Positions 44,113-53,240 of a stretch of 64,000 bases of DNA are shown here, in pieces. Below the pieces are notes generated by a model. The model saw only the letters and a program-made list of their open reading frames with translations. It did not search any database and had not been told where the DNA came from. The stretch's first letter is position 1. Each line of letters starts with the position of its first letter. The stretch lies in assembly GCF_039535475.1 (NCBI RefSeq), contig NZ_BAAAXG010000027.1, positions 379,311-443,310 of the forward strand. Reading direction: 5' to 3'. The translations under genes were made by a program, and so were the position numbers. The stretch comes from Streptomyces showdoensis. GTDB taxonomy: Bacteria; Actinomycetota; Actinomycetes; Streptomycetales; Streptomycetaceae.

Positions 44113-46163
44113 GCGAGCTCCTCGACCTGCTGCTCGACCGGGCCGTCGCGAACGGCCGCCCGGCGGACCCGGACGGCCCGCCCGCACCGGAGGCGTTCGC
44201 CCTCCTGTACCGCCCGGAGCGGACCGGCGACCGGGTGGAGATCCTGCTGGGCGACCCCGGAACCGCGGACCTGCTCTCCGAACTCCCGCTGGGGGAGCCG
44301 GGACCGGCCGGACCCGGCGAGCCCCGCCACGAACTGCTCGCCCTGATCCCGTACCGACAGATCACCGAACGCGGCTTCGTCTGCCGGGACGACCACGTGC
44401 CGATCCGCACCCTGACGGTCCGCCGGCAGGGGACCGTCGCGGTCGAGGAGGTGCTGCGACGGCTGCCGCGCGGCCCCGTCGAGCTGCGCGAGGCCGGGTT
44501 CGACCTGGACGACCAGGAGTACGAGGCGATCGTCCGCGACGTGATCAAGCAGGAGATCGGCACCGGCGAGGGCGCCAACTTCGTCATCCACCGCACCTTC
44601 ACGGCCGAGCTCCCCGGCTTCGGGCCCGCGCAGGCCCTCTCCGTCTACCGCCGGCTGCTCGCCCAGAGCCAGGGCGCCTACTGGGTCTTCCTGGTGTGCA
44701 CCGGAGGCCACATGATGCTCGGCGCGACCCCGGAGCGGCACATCAGTCTGGACGCCGGCACCGCGGTGATGAACCCGATCAGCGGCACCTACCGCTACCC
44801 GCCCGCGGGCCCCGGACTCGCCGACCTCGCCGCGTTCCTCCGCGACCGGAAGGAGGCCGACGAGCTCCTCATGGTGGTGGACGAGGAGCTGAAGATGATG
44901 GGCGGCTTCTGCCCGGACGGCGGCCTCGCCCGGGGCCCGTACCTCAAGGAGATGGCCCGGCTCGCGCACACCGAGTACCTGATCGAGGGCCGCACCCGGG
45001 CCGGGGTCGACACGATCCTGCGGGGCAGCATGTTCGCCCCGACCGTCACCGGCAGCCCGCTGGAGAACGCCTGCCGGGTCATCGCCCGGCACGAGCGGGC
45101 CGGCCGCGGCTACTACAGCGGCGTGGCCGCGCTGATCGGACGGGACGCCTCCGGCGAGGTCGCGCTGGACTCCGCGATCGTCATCCGCACCGCCGAGGTC
45201 GACGCCGAACGCCGGCTGCGCCTGGGCGTCGGCGCCACCCTGGTCCGCCTCTCCGACCCGGCCGCCGAGGCCGCCGAGACCCGCGCCAAGGCGGCGGGGC
45301 TGCTGGCGGCGTTCGGGGTGGAGGAGGAGGCGGACGCGCAGCACGCGGCGGAGACCTCGGAGGCCGCGGAGGCGGACCCGGCGGGTGCCGGTCCGGCGGC
45401 CGGGCCGGAGCCGGACGGGCGGGCCGTCCCGGGCCCCCGCACCGCCCCCGTACGCCTCGGTGAGCACCCCGAGGTCCGCGCGCTGCTCGGCGAACGGAAC
45501 CGCTCGCTCGCCCGCTTCTGGCTGGAGCCAGGGCGCGGGGCGGCGCACCGGCCGCCGGAGCTCGCCGAGCGGCGCGGACTGGTGATCGAGGCCGAGGACA
45601 TGTTCACCGCCATGCTGGCCCGCCAGCTGGAGGCCCTCGGCTGCCGCGTCGAGGTGCGCTCCTGGCGGGAGCACCCCGACCCCACGGAGTACGACTTCGC
45701 CGTGGTCGGCCCCGGTCCCGGCGATCCCCGGGACCTGGCCGACCCGAAGATCGCCGCCCTGCGCCGCGCGGTCCGCGGCCTGCTCGCCAAGGACGTCCCC
45801 TTCCTCGGGGTCTGCCTCGGACACCAGGTGGTGTCGGGCGTGCTCGGCCTGGAACTGGTGCGCAGGGACCGGCCCAACCAGGGCGTCCAGCTGCCGGTGC
45901 GGCTGCCGTGGGGCGAGGAACGGGTCGGTTTCTACAACACCTTCGCCGCGGTCGCCCCGGCGGACGCCTTCACGCTCCCGGGCCTGTCCCGCCCGGTGGA
46001 GGTGAGCCGGGACCCCCGCACCGGCCAGGTCCACGCGATGCGCGGCCCCGGCTTCGCGACCGTGCAGTTCCACCCCGAGTCCGTGCTCACCGAGCACGGC
46101 CCCGGGATCCTCAGCGAGCTGCTGTGCGGAGTCCTGGCCCCGGTGGCCCCCGTGGCCGTCTGA
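44109..46163 (+). CDS. phzE: ADIC synthase 1 (fused anthranilate synthase-like PhzE)
   Basis: A 684-residue fusion of a chorismate-binding domain (about 110-425) and a class I glutamine amidotransferase (about 490-680), the PhzE layout. It aminates chorismate to 2-amino-2-deoxyisochorismate. Visible marks are [12 protein letters not shown] (about 221), DEELKMMGGFC, and the GATase nucleophile in GVCLGHQVVSG (about 569) with QFHPESVLTEH (about 653). An Ala/Glu-rich linker (about 405-460) joins the parts. It is 44 residues longer than the second copy at 54725, mainly in this linker. Confidence 0.93.
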   Translation: MSELLDLLLDRAVANGRPADPDGPPAPEAFALLYRPERTGDRVEILLGDPGTADLLSELPLGEPGPAGPGEPRHELLALIPYRQITERGFVCRDDHVPIRTLTVRRQGTVAVEEVLRRLPRGPVELREAGFDLDDQEYEAIVRDVIKQEIGTGEGANFVIHRTFTAELPGFGPAQALSVYRRLLAQSQGAYWVFLVCTGGHMMLGATPERHISLDAGTAVMNPISGTYRYPPAGPGLADLAAFLRDRKEADELLMVVDEELKMMGGFCPDGGLARGPYLKEMARLAHTEYLIEGRTRAGVDTILRGSMFAPTVTGSPLENACRVIARHERAGRGYYSGVAALIGRDASGEVALDSAIVIRTAEVDAERRLRLGVGATLVRLSDPAAEAAETRAKAAGLLAAFGVEEEADAQHAAETSEAAEADPAGAGPAAGPEPDGRAVPGPRTAPVRLGEHPEVRALLGERNRSLARFWLEPGRGAAHRPPELAERRGLVIEAEDMFTAMLARQLEALGCRVEVRSWREHPDPTEYDFAVVGPGPGDPRDLADPKIAALRRAVRGLLAKDVPFLGVCLGHQVVSGVLGLELVRRDRPNQGVQLPVRLPWGEERVGFYNTFAAVAPADAFTLPGLSRPVEVSRDPRTGQVHAMRGPGFATVQFHPESVLTEHGPGILSELLCGVLAPVAPVAV

Positions 46164-46226
46164 GCCGACGCCCGCGGCACCGCCCCGGAACCCCTTGCCC
46201 ACGGACGAGGACGACGAGGAACCCCC

Positions 46227-47306
46227 ATGCCACAGAGCCCATCCGACCGCGCCGACCGGCCGCCCGGCCGCCGGCCCACCCAGCCGGAACTCCTCCGCCA
46301 CTCCGCCGTGCGGTGGCTGGCCCGCCACCTCCTGGACCGGCGGGAGGGCGGCGTGCACAGGGCCGCCCCGGCGGCCGGCGGCAGCCCCCTCACCGGGGAC
46401 AAGCACCTGGCCGACCAGTCCGCGGCCGTACTCGCCCTGGCCGACAACGCGCCGGACGAACTGCCCATCGCGCTCCAGGGCCTGGAGGCCCTGCTCGACC
46501 GGGACGGCCGGCCCGGCTTCGCCGAGGTGGCGGACCGCTCCTGGCAGGTCCGGCCCGAGGGCCGGGCCCGCACCCTGCGCCACCAGTTCCACGCGGCCAC
46601 CGCACTGCTCGTCGGCAGCCGGCACACCGCCGACCCGATCGCCCGGGTCAGGGCGGTCGACCTGCTCAACCGCTGCCTGAGCACCTGCCGGGACGGCGCC
46701 TTCCCCGGCGCCCTCAGCGAGGACTGGAAGCGGACCCACGACGACACCCCCTCGCCGCTCACCGCGGCCGCCGCCCTGCGCGCGCTGGCCATCGCGGACG
46801 CGCTCGGCGAGTCCGACGTGGACACCGAGCAACTCCCGCACATGGCGAACGCCCTGGGGCGGGTCGCCCACGAACTCCCCACCCCCGGCGGCGAACCGCG
46901 GATCGCGCTCGCCCTGGCCCATGCCGCCCGGCTGCTCGACTCGGCGGAACACGCCGACACCGCTCACCGCACGATGGCCCTGACGGTCCGTCATTTCACC
47001 TCCAGGGAGGCCGGGGTGGGGATCAGCGGGGGTGACGCCGGACATCTTCTGCTGGCCGGGGCGGTGCTCCGCTCGCGCGGCCACGACGACTGCGGGGCCA
47101 CGGCCGTCTCCCGGGCCGCGATCGACCGGCTGGCCGACCGCCGGCACGGTGGCTTCCACACCGTTCCGGGGCAGGCCGGGGACGCGTCGGCGGTCAAGTA
47201 CGCGCAGGTCCAGTCCGTGCTGGCCGGCGCCCTGTGCGCCGCGTCCGCCCTCTACCCCTCCCACCAGGGCCGGCCCGTCGGGGACGCCCGTGACGCCGAT
47301 GAATGA
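46227..47306 (+). CDS. Unrecognised all-helical protein within the PhzE/DAHP synthase operon
   Basis: A 359-residue protein I cannot assign. It is rich in Ala, Leu, His and Arg and reads as serial amphipathic helices with spaced repeats such as TAAAALRALAIADAL (about 178) and QSVLAGALCAASALY (about 332). There is a DGGF-like RHGGFHTVPGQAGD near residue 308. This recalls alpha/alpha-toroid folds (prenyltransferase/squalene-cyclase repeats, AGE-type epimerases), but no catalytic motif is clear. It has no signal peptide or membrane helix. It lies 63 bp after the PhzE gene and overlaps the DAHP synthase start by 8 bp, so it is very likely part of the pathway. Confidence 0.6.
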   Translation: MPQSPSDRADRPPGRRPTQPELLRHSAVRWLARHLLDRREGGVHRAAPAAGGSPLTGDKHLADQSAAVLALADNAPDELPIALQGLEALLDRDGRPGFAEVADRSWQVRPEGRARTLRHQFHAATALLVGSRHTADPIARVRAVDLLNRCLSTCRDGAFPGALSEDWKRTHDDTPSPLTAAAALRALAIADALGESDVDTEQLPHMANALGRVAHELPTPGGEPRIALALAHAARLLDSAEHADTAHRTMALTVRHFTSREAGVGISGGDAGHLLLAGAVLRSRGHDDCGATAVSRAAIDRLADRRHGGFHTVPGQAGDASAVKYAQVQSVLAGALCAASALYPSHQGRPVGDARDADE

Positions 47307-48558
47307 GTCAGTGATGGCCACCGCCCCGTCCGCCGTCCCCTCCACCGCCCCTTCCGTCCGGGCGCACGCCGGTCCCCACCGCTGGACCGGGCAGCCGGCC
47401 GCCCAGAACCCGCAGTGGCGGGACCACCCGGCCTACGAGGCCGCCATGGACGCCCTCACGGCGGCACCCGCCCTCGTCCGGCCCGACGAGCTGGTGGTCC
47501 TGCGGGACGCCCTCGCGAAGGTGGCGCTCGGCGAGTGGCTGGTCGTGCAGGCGGGCGACTGCGCCGAGAGCTTCTACGAGTGCGGCCCCGAGGCGATCGG
47601 CGCCCGGCTGGAGATGCTGGACCGGTTCGCCGGGGCGCTCGGCGCCCGCACCGGGCGCCCGGTGCTGCGCATCGGGCGCATCGGGGGCCAGTACGCCAAG
47701 CCCCGGTCCAAGCCGGTGGAGCGGTACGAGGACCGGACGCTGCCCTCGTTCCGGGGGCACCTGGTCAACTCCGAGGTGCCCAGCCGGGCCGCCCGGCAGC
47801 CCGATCCGCGTCGCATGCTCTGGGCCTACCGGGCCGCTTCCCGGGTGCTCGCCCAGGTGGACGGGCACCGGTCCGCGCGGGCGGCCGCCGACGGGGCCGC
47901 GGGCCACCGGGGCCCTTCGCTCGGGCCGTGGTCCAGCCACGAGGCCCTGGTGGTCGACTACGAGGCGGGCCTGCTGCGGGAGGACCCGCGCCTCGGGACG
48001 TACCTCGCCTCCACCCATCTGCCGTGGATCGGCGAGCGCACCCGTGATCCCGACTCCGTCCACGTGCGGATGCTCGCCTCCCTCGCCAACCCGGTCGGGT
48101 GCAAGGTCGGGCCGACGGCGGACCCGGCCGCGCTGCGGCGGCTGTGCGCGATCCTGGACCCGGAGCGCACGCCCGGCCGGCTGGTCCTGATCGCGCGGAT
48201 GGGCCGGGACCGGGCGGCGGAGGCCCTGCCCGGTCTGGTCGCCGCGGTGCGGGACGCCGGGCACCCGGTGGTCTGGCTCTGCGACCCGATGCACGGCAAC
48301 ACGGTCACCGCGGCCAACGGCCTGAAGACCCGTCATCTCGACACGCTCGTCGAGGAGGTGCGGATCTTCCTGCGGACCCTGGCCGAGCAGGGCGTGCCCG
48401 CGGGCGGCGTCCACCTGGAGGCCGCGGGGGAGCCGGTCACCGAGTGCGTCGGGGGCGCCGTCACGAGCGAGCGGGAGCTGACGCGGCGCTACACCACGCT
48501 GTGCGACCCGCGGCTGAGCCCCGAGCAGGGGCTGCGCCTGATCGACAGCTGCTTCTGA
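47299..48558 (+). CDS. Class II DAHP synthase 1
   Basis: A 419-residue plant-type (AroA_II) 3-deoxy-D-arabino-heptulosonate-7-phosphate synthase, boosting shikimate flux to chorismate. Motifs: VVQAGDCAESFYE (about 78, metal-ligand Cys), GRIGGQYAKPRSKP (about 129), WSSHEALVVDYE, VGCKVGPTAD and DPMHGNTVTA (about 330). ATG 47299 gives an 8-bp overlap with the preceding gene; ATG 47314 is an alternative. It is the last gene of the right-facing operon. The N-terminal 30 residues are Ala/Pro-rich. Confidence 0.92.
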   Translation: MNESVMATAPSAVPSTAPSVRAHAGPHRWTGQPAAQNPQWRDHPAYEAAMDALTAAPALVRPDELVVLRDALAKVALGEWLVVQAGDCAESFYECGPEAIGARLEMLDRFAGALGARTGRPVLRIGRIGGQYAKPRSKPVERYEDRTLPSFRGHLVNSEVPSRAARQPDPRRMLWAYRAASRVLAQVDGHRSARAAADGAAGHRGPSLGPWSSHEALVVDYEAGLLREDPRLGTYLASTHLPWIGERTRDPDSVHVRMLASLANPVGCKVGPTADPAALRRLCAILDPERTPGRLVLIARMGRDRAAEALPGLVAAVRDAGHPVVWLCDPMHGNTVTAANGLKTRHLDTLVEEVRIFLRTLAEQGVPAGGVHLEAAGEPVTECVGGAVTSERELTRRYTTLCDPRLSPEQGLRLIDSCF

Positions 48559-48566
48559 GGCGCCCC

Positions 48567-48775
48567 GCACCCGTCCCGCATCCGTCCGGCACCCGTCCCG
48601 CATCCGTCCGGCATCCGTCCCGCATCCGTCCGGTGTCCGGGGCGCCTCCGTCCCGGATGCGTCCCGGATGCGCCTCGGGCATGCCCAGGGCGTGCCCTTG
48701 GGGTGTCCGAAGTGTGTCCGGGGTGTGTTCGAGACGTGTACTAAGCAGCTTCGGAGAGTGTCCGAATAGCTTCCT
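48567..48775 (+). repeat. 11-bp-period tandem repeat array, about 19 units
   Basis: The first six units (48567-48632) alternate GCACCCGTCCC and GCATCCGTCCG/C almost perfectly. Later units drift (GTGTCCGGGGC, GCCTCCGTCCC, GGATGCGTCCC, GGGCGTGCCCT, AAGTGTGTCCG, GAGAGTGTCCG) but keep the 11-bp register to about 48775. Eleven is not a multiple of three, so this is not coding repetition. The period is close to one helical turn, placing all units on one DNA face, and recalls the 11-bp direct repeats bound by SARP-type activators. No SARP gene is in the window. Confidence 0.75.
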
Positions 48776-48944
48776 TGGCCGCTTTCGTCCGGCGGGGACC
48801 TGATGGATTCCTCTCCCCGGCGGCGCGATTCTTTCCCGCCACGCCGACGCGTCCCGGACCGCTCCCGACGCCCCGTCAGGCCTCCGGCGTGCGGCGCGAG
48901 TTCGGCGACGGTGGGACGCGGGTGCGCCGGCGCGCGGCGACACC

Positions 48945-48976
48945 ATCGGATCGGCGTGAAATGTCCGCGATCCGAT
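48945..48976. promoter_or_regulatory. Inverted repeat upstream of the LAL regulator
   Basis: ATCGGATCG and CGATCCGAT are perfect 9-bp arms separated by 14 bp, about 207 bp before the regulator's start. Possible operator for autoregulation or for an upstream factor. Confidence 0.4.
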
Positions 48977-49107
48977 CACGCCACAGGTGCGAGGATCGGT
49001 CATGGCCGGGCGTCGCGTGGTATCGGCTCGATCGAGGGAGACTCGCCCGGTCGCAGTTCAGAGGTTCGAACAGTAGCCTGGCGCCGTGTGCGACGATGAC
49101 GGCGCGA

Positions 49108-49127
49108 CGTGAGTGACGCAGCTCACG
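49108..49127. promoter_or_regulatory. Short inverted repeat near the LAL promoter
   Basis: CGTGAG and CTCACG are 6-bp arms with an 8-bp spacer, 56 bp before the start codon of the LAL regulator. It is in a position to overlap the promoter or lie just downstream of it. Weak evidence. Confidence 0.3.
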
Positions 49128-49183
49128 AGGCGTGCTGGGTGCATCCATGAGAAGTGGTGCGTGAGTTGGGGGAGGACACGCAT

Positions 49184-52009
49184 ATGCCCGTGGGACGCAT
49201 GGTCGGCAGAGACGCCGAACTGGCCCGCATCCGCACAGCGCTCGACAATACGATGGCCGGCGTCGGTGAATGTTTGATTATTGAAGGTTCACCCGGAATT
49301 GGGAAGAGCCGGCTCCTCACGGCCGCCAGCGACTACGCCACCGAACTCGGCATGGCCACGGCCGCCGGACGCGCCACCAAACTGGACCACGTCGCCCCCC
49401 TGAGCACCCTGCTCGGCGCCCTCAGGAACAGCTGCCCGCTGGTCGTCGACAACTTCGACCAGCTCGGCGACCCCGCCTCCAACCGCTTCTGGCTGATCGA
49501 CCAGCTCGGCGACCGGCTGGAGCGCTACGTCGCCGAACGGCCGCTCCTCATCACCCTCGACAACGTCCAGTGGGCCGACGAACTGACCGCGCTGGCGCTC
49601 CGCCTGCTCGTCCCCTCGCTCACCTCCTCGCCCGTCCTGTGGCTGCTCGCCTGCCGCACCGCACCCTCCCGCTCGCCCGGGCGCAGCGCCGTGGAGCTGC
49701 TGCTCCAGGAGGGCGTCGAGCGCATGGAGCTGCGGTCCCTCGACGACGACGCGGTGCACGCCCTGTGCCGGGAGATCCTCGGCGCGGAACCCGACCGCGA
49801 GCTCCTCGCCCTGGCCCGCCGCAGCGCCGGCAACCCCTTCCTCCTGGAGGAGCTGCTGAGCGGACAGCGCGCCGGCGGCGCCCCGCTGCCGGCCGTCGGC
49901 GGCCTGCCCGGCGGCGGCTTCGGCGACCGTCCGGCCGGCGTCGACCTCTCCGCCGGCTTCGTCGACGCGGTCCAGCGGCACCTGCAGAGCCTCTCGCCGG
50001 ACGCCCACCGATTACTGGAGGCGGGCGCGGTCCTCGGCCGCCCCTTCACCGTGCACGAGGCCGCCGGCCTGTGGGGCCGCCGGGCCGTGGAGCTGGTGGC
50101 CGCCGCCGAGGAGGCCATGCAGCAGGACGCCCTCATGGAGACCGGCACCGAACTCGCCTTCCGGCACGACCTGATCCGCGAGTCCGTGCTGAGCGCCCTC
50201 CCCGGCCCGGTGCGCAAGGTGCTGCACCGCGAGGCGGTCACCGTCCTGCGGGCGGAGAACCGCCCGGCCAGCGAGATCGCCGAACACCTCATCCGCGGCA
50301 GCTCGCACTGGAACAGCCAGACCGTCGACGCGCTGCGCACCACCATCACCCAGCTCGCCCGGACCTCCCCGAGCACGGCCGCCGACCTGGCCCTGCGCAC
50401 CCTCAAGGCGATCGGCGAGGACCACCCCGTACGCCCGCGGCTGGCGGCGGAGGCGGTCGGCCTGCTCTCCACCGTCGGACGGCTCGCCGAGGCGCAGGAG
50501 CTCGGCGAATCCGCGCTCAAGACCGGCATGCACCCCGAGACCGAGGCCATGCTGCTGTACGGACTCGCCTCCGCGCTCAAGCACGCGGGTCAGGACGTGG
50601 CGGCCGTCCGCTACACCGAGCGGGCGCTCGCGCTGCCGAGCGTGGCCGACGCGGTCCGTGCCCGGGTGCTGGCCATCCAGGCCCACGCCCTGCTCAACGC
50701 GGGCGGGCTGCGCGAGGCGACCGTCGCCGCGGACCAGGCGGTGCTGCTCGCCCGCAGCGCGGCGGAGTACCCGTCGATGGCCCTCGGCATCGCCGCCCAG
50801 AGCATCGCCGCCCAGTCCTCCGGCGACATCTCCGGCGCCATCACCCTGGCCGGCGAGGCGGTCCAGATCGCCGACGAGTACGGCGGCGAGGCCGCCCAGC
50901 TCCACCCGCGGCTCTGGCTCGGCTCCGCCATGGCGGCGGCCGACCGCTTCACCGAGGCCGCCGCCGTCTACGAGTACGGCCAGCGCGAGGCCCACCGCTT
51001 CGGCACCGCCTGGTCGCAGCCGCTGTGGCACTACCACCGGGCCGAACTGTGGCTGGCCCGCGGCCTGATCGACGACGCCTTCGCGGAGGCCGAGGCCGGA
51101 CTGCGGATGGCCGAACAGCTCACCACCATGGCCATGGGCGTCCCCCTGCTCGCCACCCTCGCCCGTCTGGCGCTCTGCTCCGGCGACCTGGAGACGGCCC
51201 GCAGCCGCCTCGACCACGCCCGCCGGCTCGACGCGGACGGCATCGGCTCCCGGATCGAGGACCTGGCGTGGTGCACGGCCCTGCTCCTGGAGGCCGAGGG
51301 CCGCCCCGAACAGGCCCTGGAGGCGCTGAAACCGCTGCTCGACAGCCTGCCGGGCCGGCTGCTGCTGTTCACCCAGGAGCCCGGCGCCGCCCCGCGCGTG
51401 GTCCGGCTGGCCCTGCGCGCCGGGGCCCGTGACCTCGCCGGCGTCGTCGCGGACGCCATCAGCGGGCTGGCCCGCCGCAACCCGGGCTTCGTCTCCCTGT
51501 CCGCGGCCGACACCCACACCCGCGGACTGCTCGAAGGGGACCCGGCGATGCTGCGGGCCGCCGTCGAGGCGTACCAGGACAGCCCGCGCACCCCGCTGCG
51601 CGCCGAGGCCCTGGAGGACCTCGGCGCGGCGATGCAGACCACCGGCCACCGGCACGAGGCCACGGACCTGATCCGCGAGGCCTTCGACCTGTTCACGACG
51701 GCGGGCCTGCGCATGGACGCCGACCGGGTCTCCGAACGCCTCGGCCGGCCCCCGGGCGTCCGGACGGCGGCGGGCCCGCCGCAGCTCGCCTCCCTGGCCT
51801 GGAGCCAGCTGACCCGCTCCGAGATCAAGGTCGCCCGGCTGGTCGCCGAGGGCCTCACCAACCGCGAGGTGGCGGCCCGGCTGTTCCTCTCCCCGCACAC
51901 GGTGGACAGCCACCTGCGCCACATCTTCTCCAAGCTGGGCCTGTCCAGCCGTGTCGCCCTGACCCGCTGGGTCCTCAAGCAGGACGCCGCCGCGGAAGCG
52001 GAGGCCTGA
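49184..52009 (+). CDS. LAL-type LuxR transcriptional activator
   Basis: A 941-residue large ATP-binding LuxR regulator, the usual pathway-specific activator class. Walker A is EGSPGIGKS (about 35-43), Walker B is LLITLDNVQWADE (about 118-130). TPR-like helices fill the middle, and the C-terminal LuxR HTH runs from about 877 to 930 (ARLVAEGLTNREVAARLF then SPHTVDSHLRHIFSKLG). The start at ATG 49184 is set by GGAGG 8 bp upstream; GTGs at 49154 and 49157 are in frame. An in-frame TTA codon (50012-50014) makes it a bldA target. It converges with the second regulator. Confidence 0.92.
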   Translation: MPVGRMVGRDAELARIRTALDNTMAGVGECLIIEGSPGIGKSRLLTAASDYATELGMATAAGRATKLDHVAPLSTLLGALRNSCPLVVDNFDQLGDPASNRFWLIDQLGDRLERYVAERPLLITLDNVQWADELTALALRLLVPSLTSSPVLWLLACRTAPSRSPGRSAVELLLQEGVERMELRSLDDDAVHALCREILGAEPDRELLALARRSAGNPFLLEELLSGQRAGGAPLPAVGGLPGGGFGDRPAGVDLSAGFVDAVQRHLQSLSPDAHRLLEAGAVLGRPFTVHEAAGLWGRRAVELVAAAEEAMQQDALMETGTELAFRHDLIRESVLSALPGPVRKVLHREAVTVLRAENRPASEIAEHLIRGSSHWNSQTVDALRTTITQLARTSPSTAADLALRTLKAIGEDHPVRPRLAAEAVGLLSTVGRLAEAQELGESALKTGMHPETEAMLLYGLASALKHAGQDVAAVRYTERALALPSVADAVRARVLAIQAHALLNAGGLREATVAADQAVLLARSAAEYPSMALGIAAQSIAAQSSGDISGAITLAGEAVQIADEYGGEAAQLHPRLWLGSAMAAADRFTEAAAVYEYGQREAHRFGTAWSQPLWHYHRAELWLARGLIDDAFAEAEAGLRMAEQLTTMAMGVPLLATLARLALCSGDLETARSRLDHARRLDADGIGSRIEDLAWCTALLLEAEGRPEQALEALKPLLDSLPGRLLLFTQEPGAAPRVVRLALRAGARDLAGVVADAISGLARRNPGFVSLSAADTHTRGLLEGDPAMLRAAVEAYQDSPRTPLRAEALEDLGAAMQTTGHRHEATDLIREAFDLFTTAGLRMDADRVSERLGRPPGVRTAAGPPQLASLAWSQLTRSEIKVARLVAEGLTNREVAARLFLSPHTVDSHLRHIFSKLGLSSRVALTRWVLKQDAAAEAEA

Positions 52010-52028
52010 CCGGGCGGGCGGGGGAGCC

Positions 52029-52051
52029 GCCGCGGCCGTCCGGGCCGCGGC
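52029..52051. terminator. Bidirectional hairpin between the two regulators
   Basis: GCCGCGGCC and GGCCGCGGC form a 9-bp stem with a 5-nt loop, between the convergent LAL and TrmB/LuxR-like genes. It can serve both. Confidence 0.55.
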
Positions 52052-53044
52052 TCACAGCCAGCCGGACCGCTGCGCCTGCAACGCCATCTGGAAGCGGTTC
52101 GCCGCCCCCAGCCGGGCCATCAGGATCTGCAGGCGCCGGAAAAGGGTCCGGCGGCTGATCCCCAGCTCCCGGGCGATCACCTCGTCGCCCGCGCCGCCCG
52201 CCAGGAGCCGCAGCAGCCGCCGGTCCGCCGGCGCGAGTCCGCCCGGGCGGGCGTCGTGCCCGTGGAACGGCAGCGCGTTCCGCCAGCACTGCTCGAACAG
52301 CGCCACCAGCGCGGACAGCAGCCCGCACGGCTGCACCACCAGCATCGTGTTGACGACGTCCGCCTCCTTGATGGACAGCGACACCAGCGCGTACGCCTCG
52401 TCGATGATCAGCAGCTTGACCGGCACCGACGGCAGCACCCTGGCCTGCTCCCCGGCCTCGATGCACGGCTCGATCACGTCCTTCAGATGGCCCGGGTGCT
52501 CCAGCGACTCCCGCGAGTACACGACCCGCTGCCGCACCCCCCGCGCCAGCGTGGCCAGCGAGTCCTCCGTCGCCCCGACCAGCGGCACGTACGGCGGGGA
52601 CTCGAACTGCCGGATCTGCTCCCGGGCGCTCGCCCAGGCGTGCCGCATCCGGCGGCCGATCGCGTCGCCGGTGACGACCTCCACCAGATCGTCGTTGTAC
52701 GCGGCGAGCCGGTGCCGCCGGAACGAGTCGAACGCGCCGCCCACGGCGATCCGCGACTCCTCCAGCTCCGCCGCCCGGTGCCGGGCCAGGATCTCCAGCC
52801 CCGCCGCCGGGGGCACCGGGGCCACCACGTCCCCGGCCCCCTCGGCGGCACTCGCCAGACCGGCGTCCACCAGCTCGTCGTAGGCGGCGGCCAGCGCCGC
52901 GCCGCCGAGCCCGGCCGCGCTCCCGATCTCGCCCAGCGGCGCGGGCGCCCGGTCCAGCAGGGCCAGATAGACCCGGACCGCCGTCTCGTCGATGCCCAGC
53001 AGCCGGAGCGCCTCGCCGAGTCTCGCGTTCGTCATGCCTCGCAT
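52052..53044 (-). CDS. TrmB-like/LuxR-type transcriptional regulator
   Basis: A 330-residue regulator with a TrmB-like N-terminal winged helix (LGIDETAVRVYLALLDRAPA, about residues 16-35), a middle phospholipase-D-like sensor region, and a C-terminal LuxR-like HTH (GGAGDEVIARELGISRRTLFRRLQ, about 287-310). Streptomyces has many such proteins near secondary-metabolite genes. ATG 53044 is chosen because GGAGGG lies 6 bp upstream; ATG 53035 is too close to its own GAGG. It may be the second cluster regulator. Confidence 0.82.
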   Translation of the reverse strand: MRGMTNARLGEALRLLGIDETAVRVYLALLDRAPAPLGEIGSAAGLGGAALAAAYDELVDAGLASAAEGAGDVVAPVPPAAGLEILARHRAAELEESRIAVGGAFDSFRRHRLAAYNDDLVEVVTGDAIGRRMRHAWASAREQIRQFESPPYVPLVGATEDSLATLARGVRQRVVYSRESLEHPGHLKDVIEPCIEAGEQARVLPSVPVKLLIIDEAYALVSLSIKEADVVNTMLVVQPCGLLSALVALFEQCWRNALPFHGHDARPGGLAPADRRLLRLLAGGAGDEVIARELGISRRTLFRRLQILMARLGAANRFQMALQAQRSGWL

Positions 53045-53240
53045 TATCGACCCTCCACGCCCTCCGGTGGCCGATCAGTGCCACTGGCACTCTCCGGCCC
53101 CCACGGCCGTCGCCGAGGACTACCGTCCAGGACGACGCCGAGCACGGCGGCGCGGGCGCGCCCCGGAGCACGGGGGCGGGGCGCGCCCTGCCCCGCGCCG
53201 CCCGGCGCGACCAGCACCCACCGCGAAGAAGGGACACATC

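Larger units (their letters stand above)
48559..49183. other. 625-bp regulatory region between DAHP synthase 1 and the LAL regulator
   Basis: No gene is seen. From the DAHP synthase stop it holds an 11-bp-period repeat array (48567-48775), then about 170 bp of plain sequence, then two inverted repeats (48945-48976 and 49108-49127) close to the regulator's start. No typical long terminator stem is visible after the DAHP synthase. Confidence 0.7.

Noticed and set aside
48567..48775. 11-bp array considered as a CRISPR array
   Set aside because: Units are contiguous 11-mers without spacers and no cas genes are nearby.
48975..48997. Fifth copy of the ATCACG...GATC operator before the LAL gene
   Set aside because: The spacing is 13 bp rather than 9, so it was not counted with the other four.
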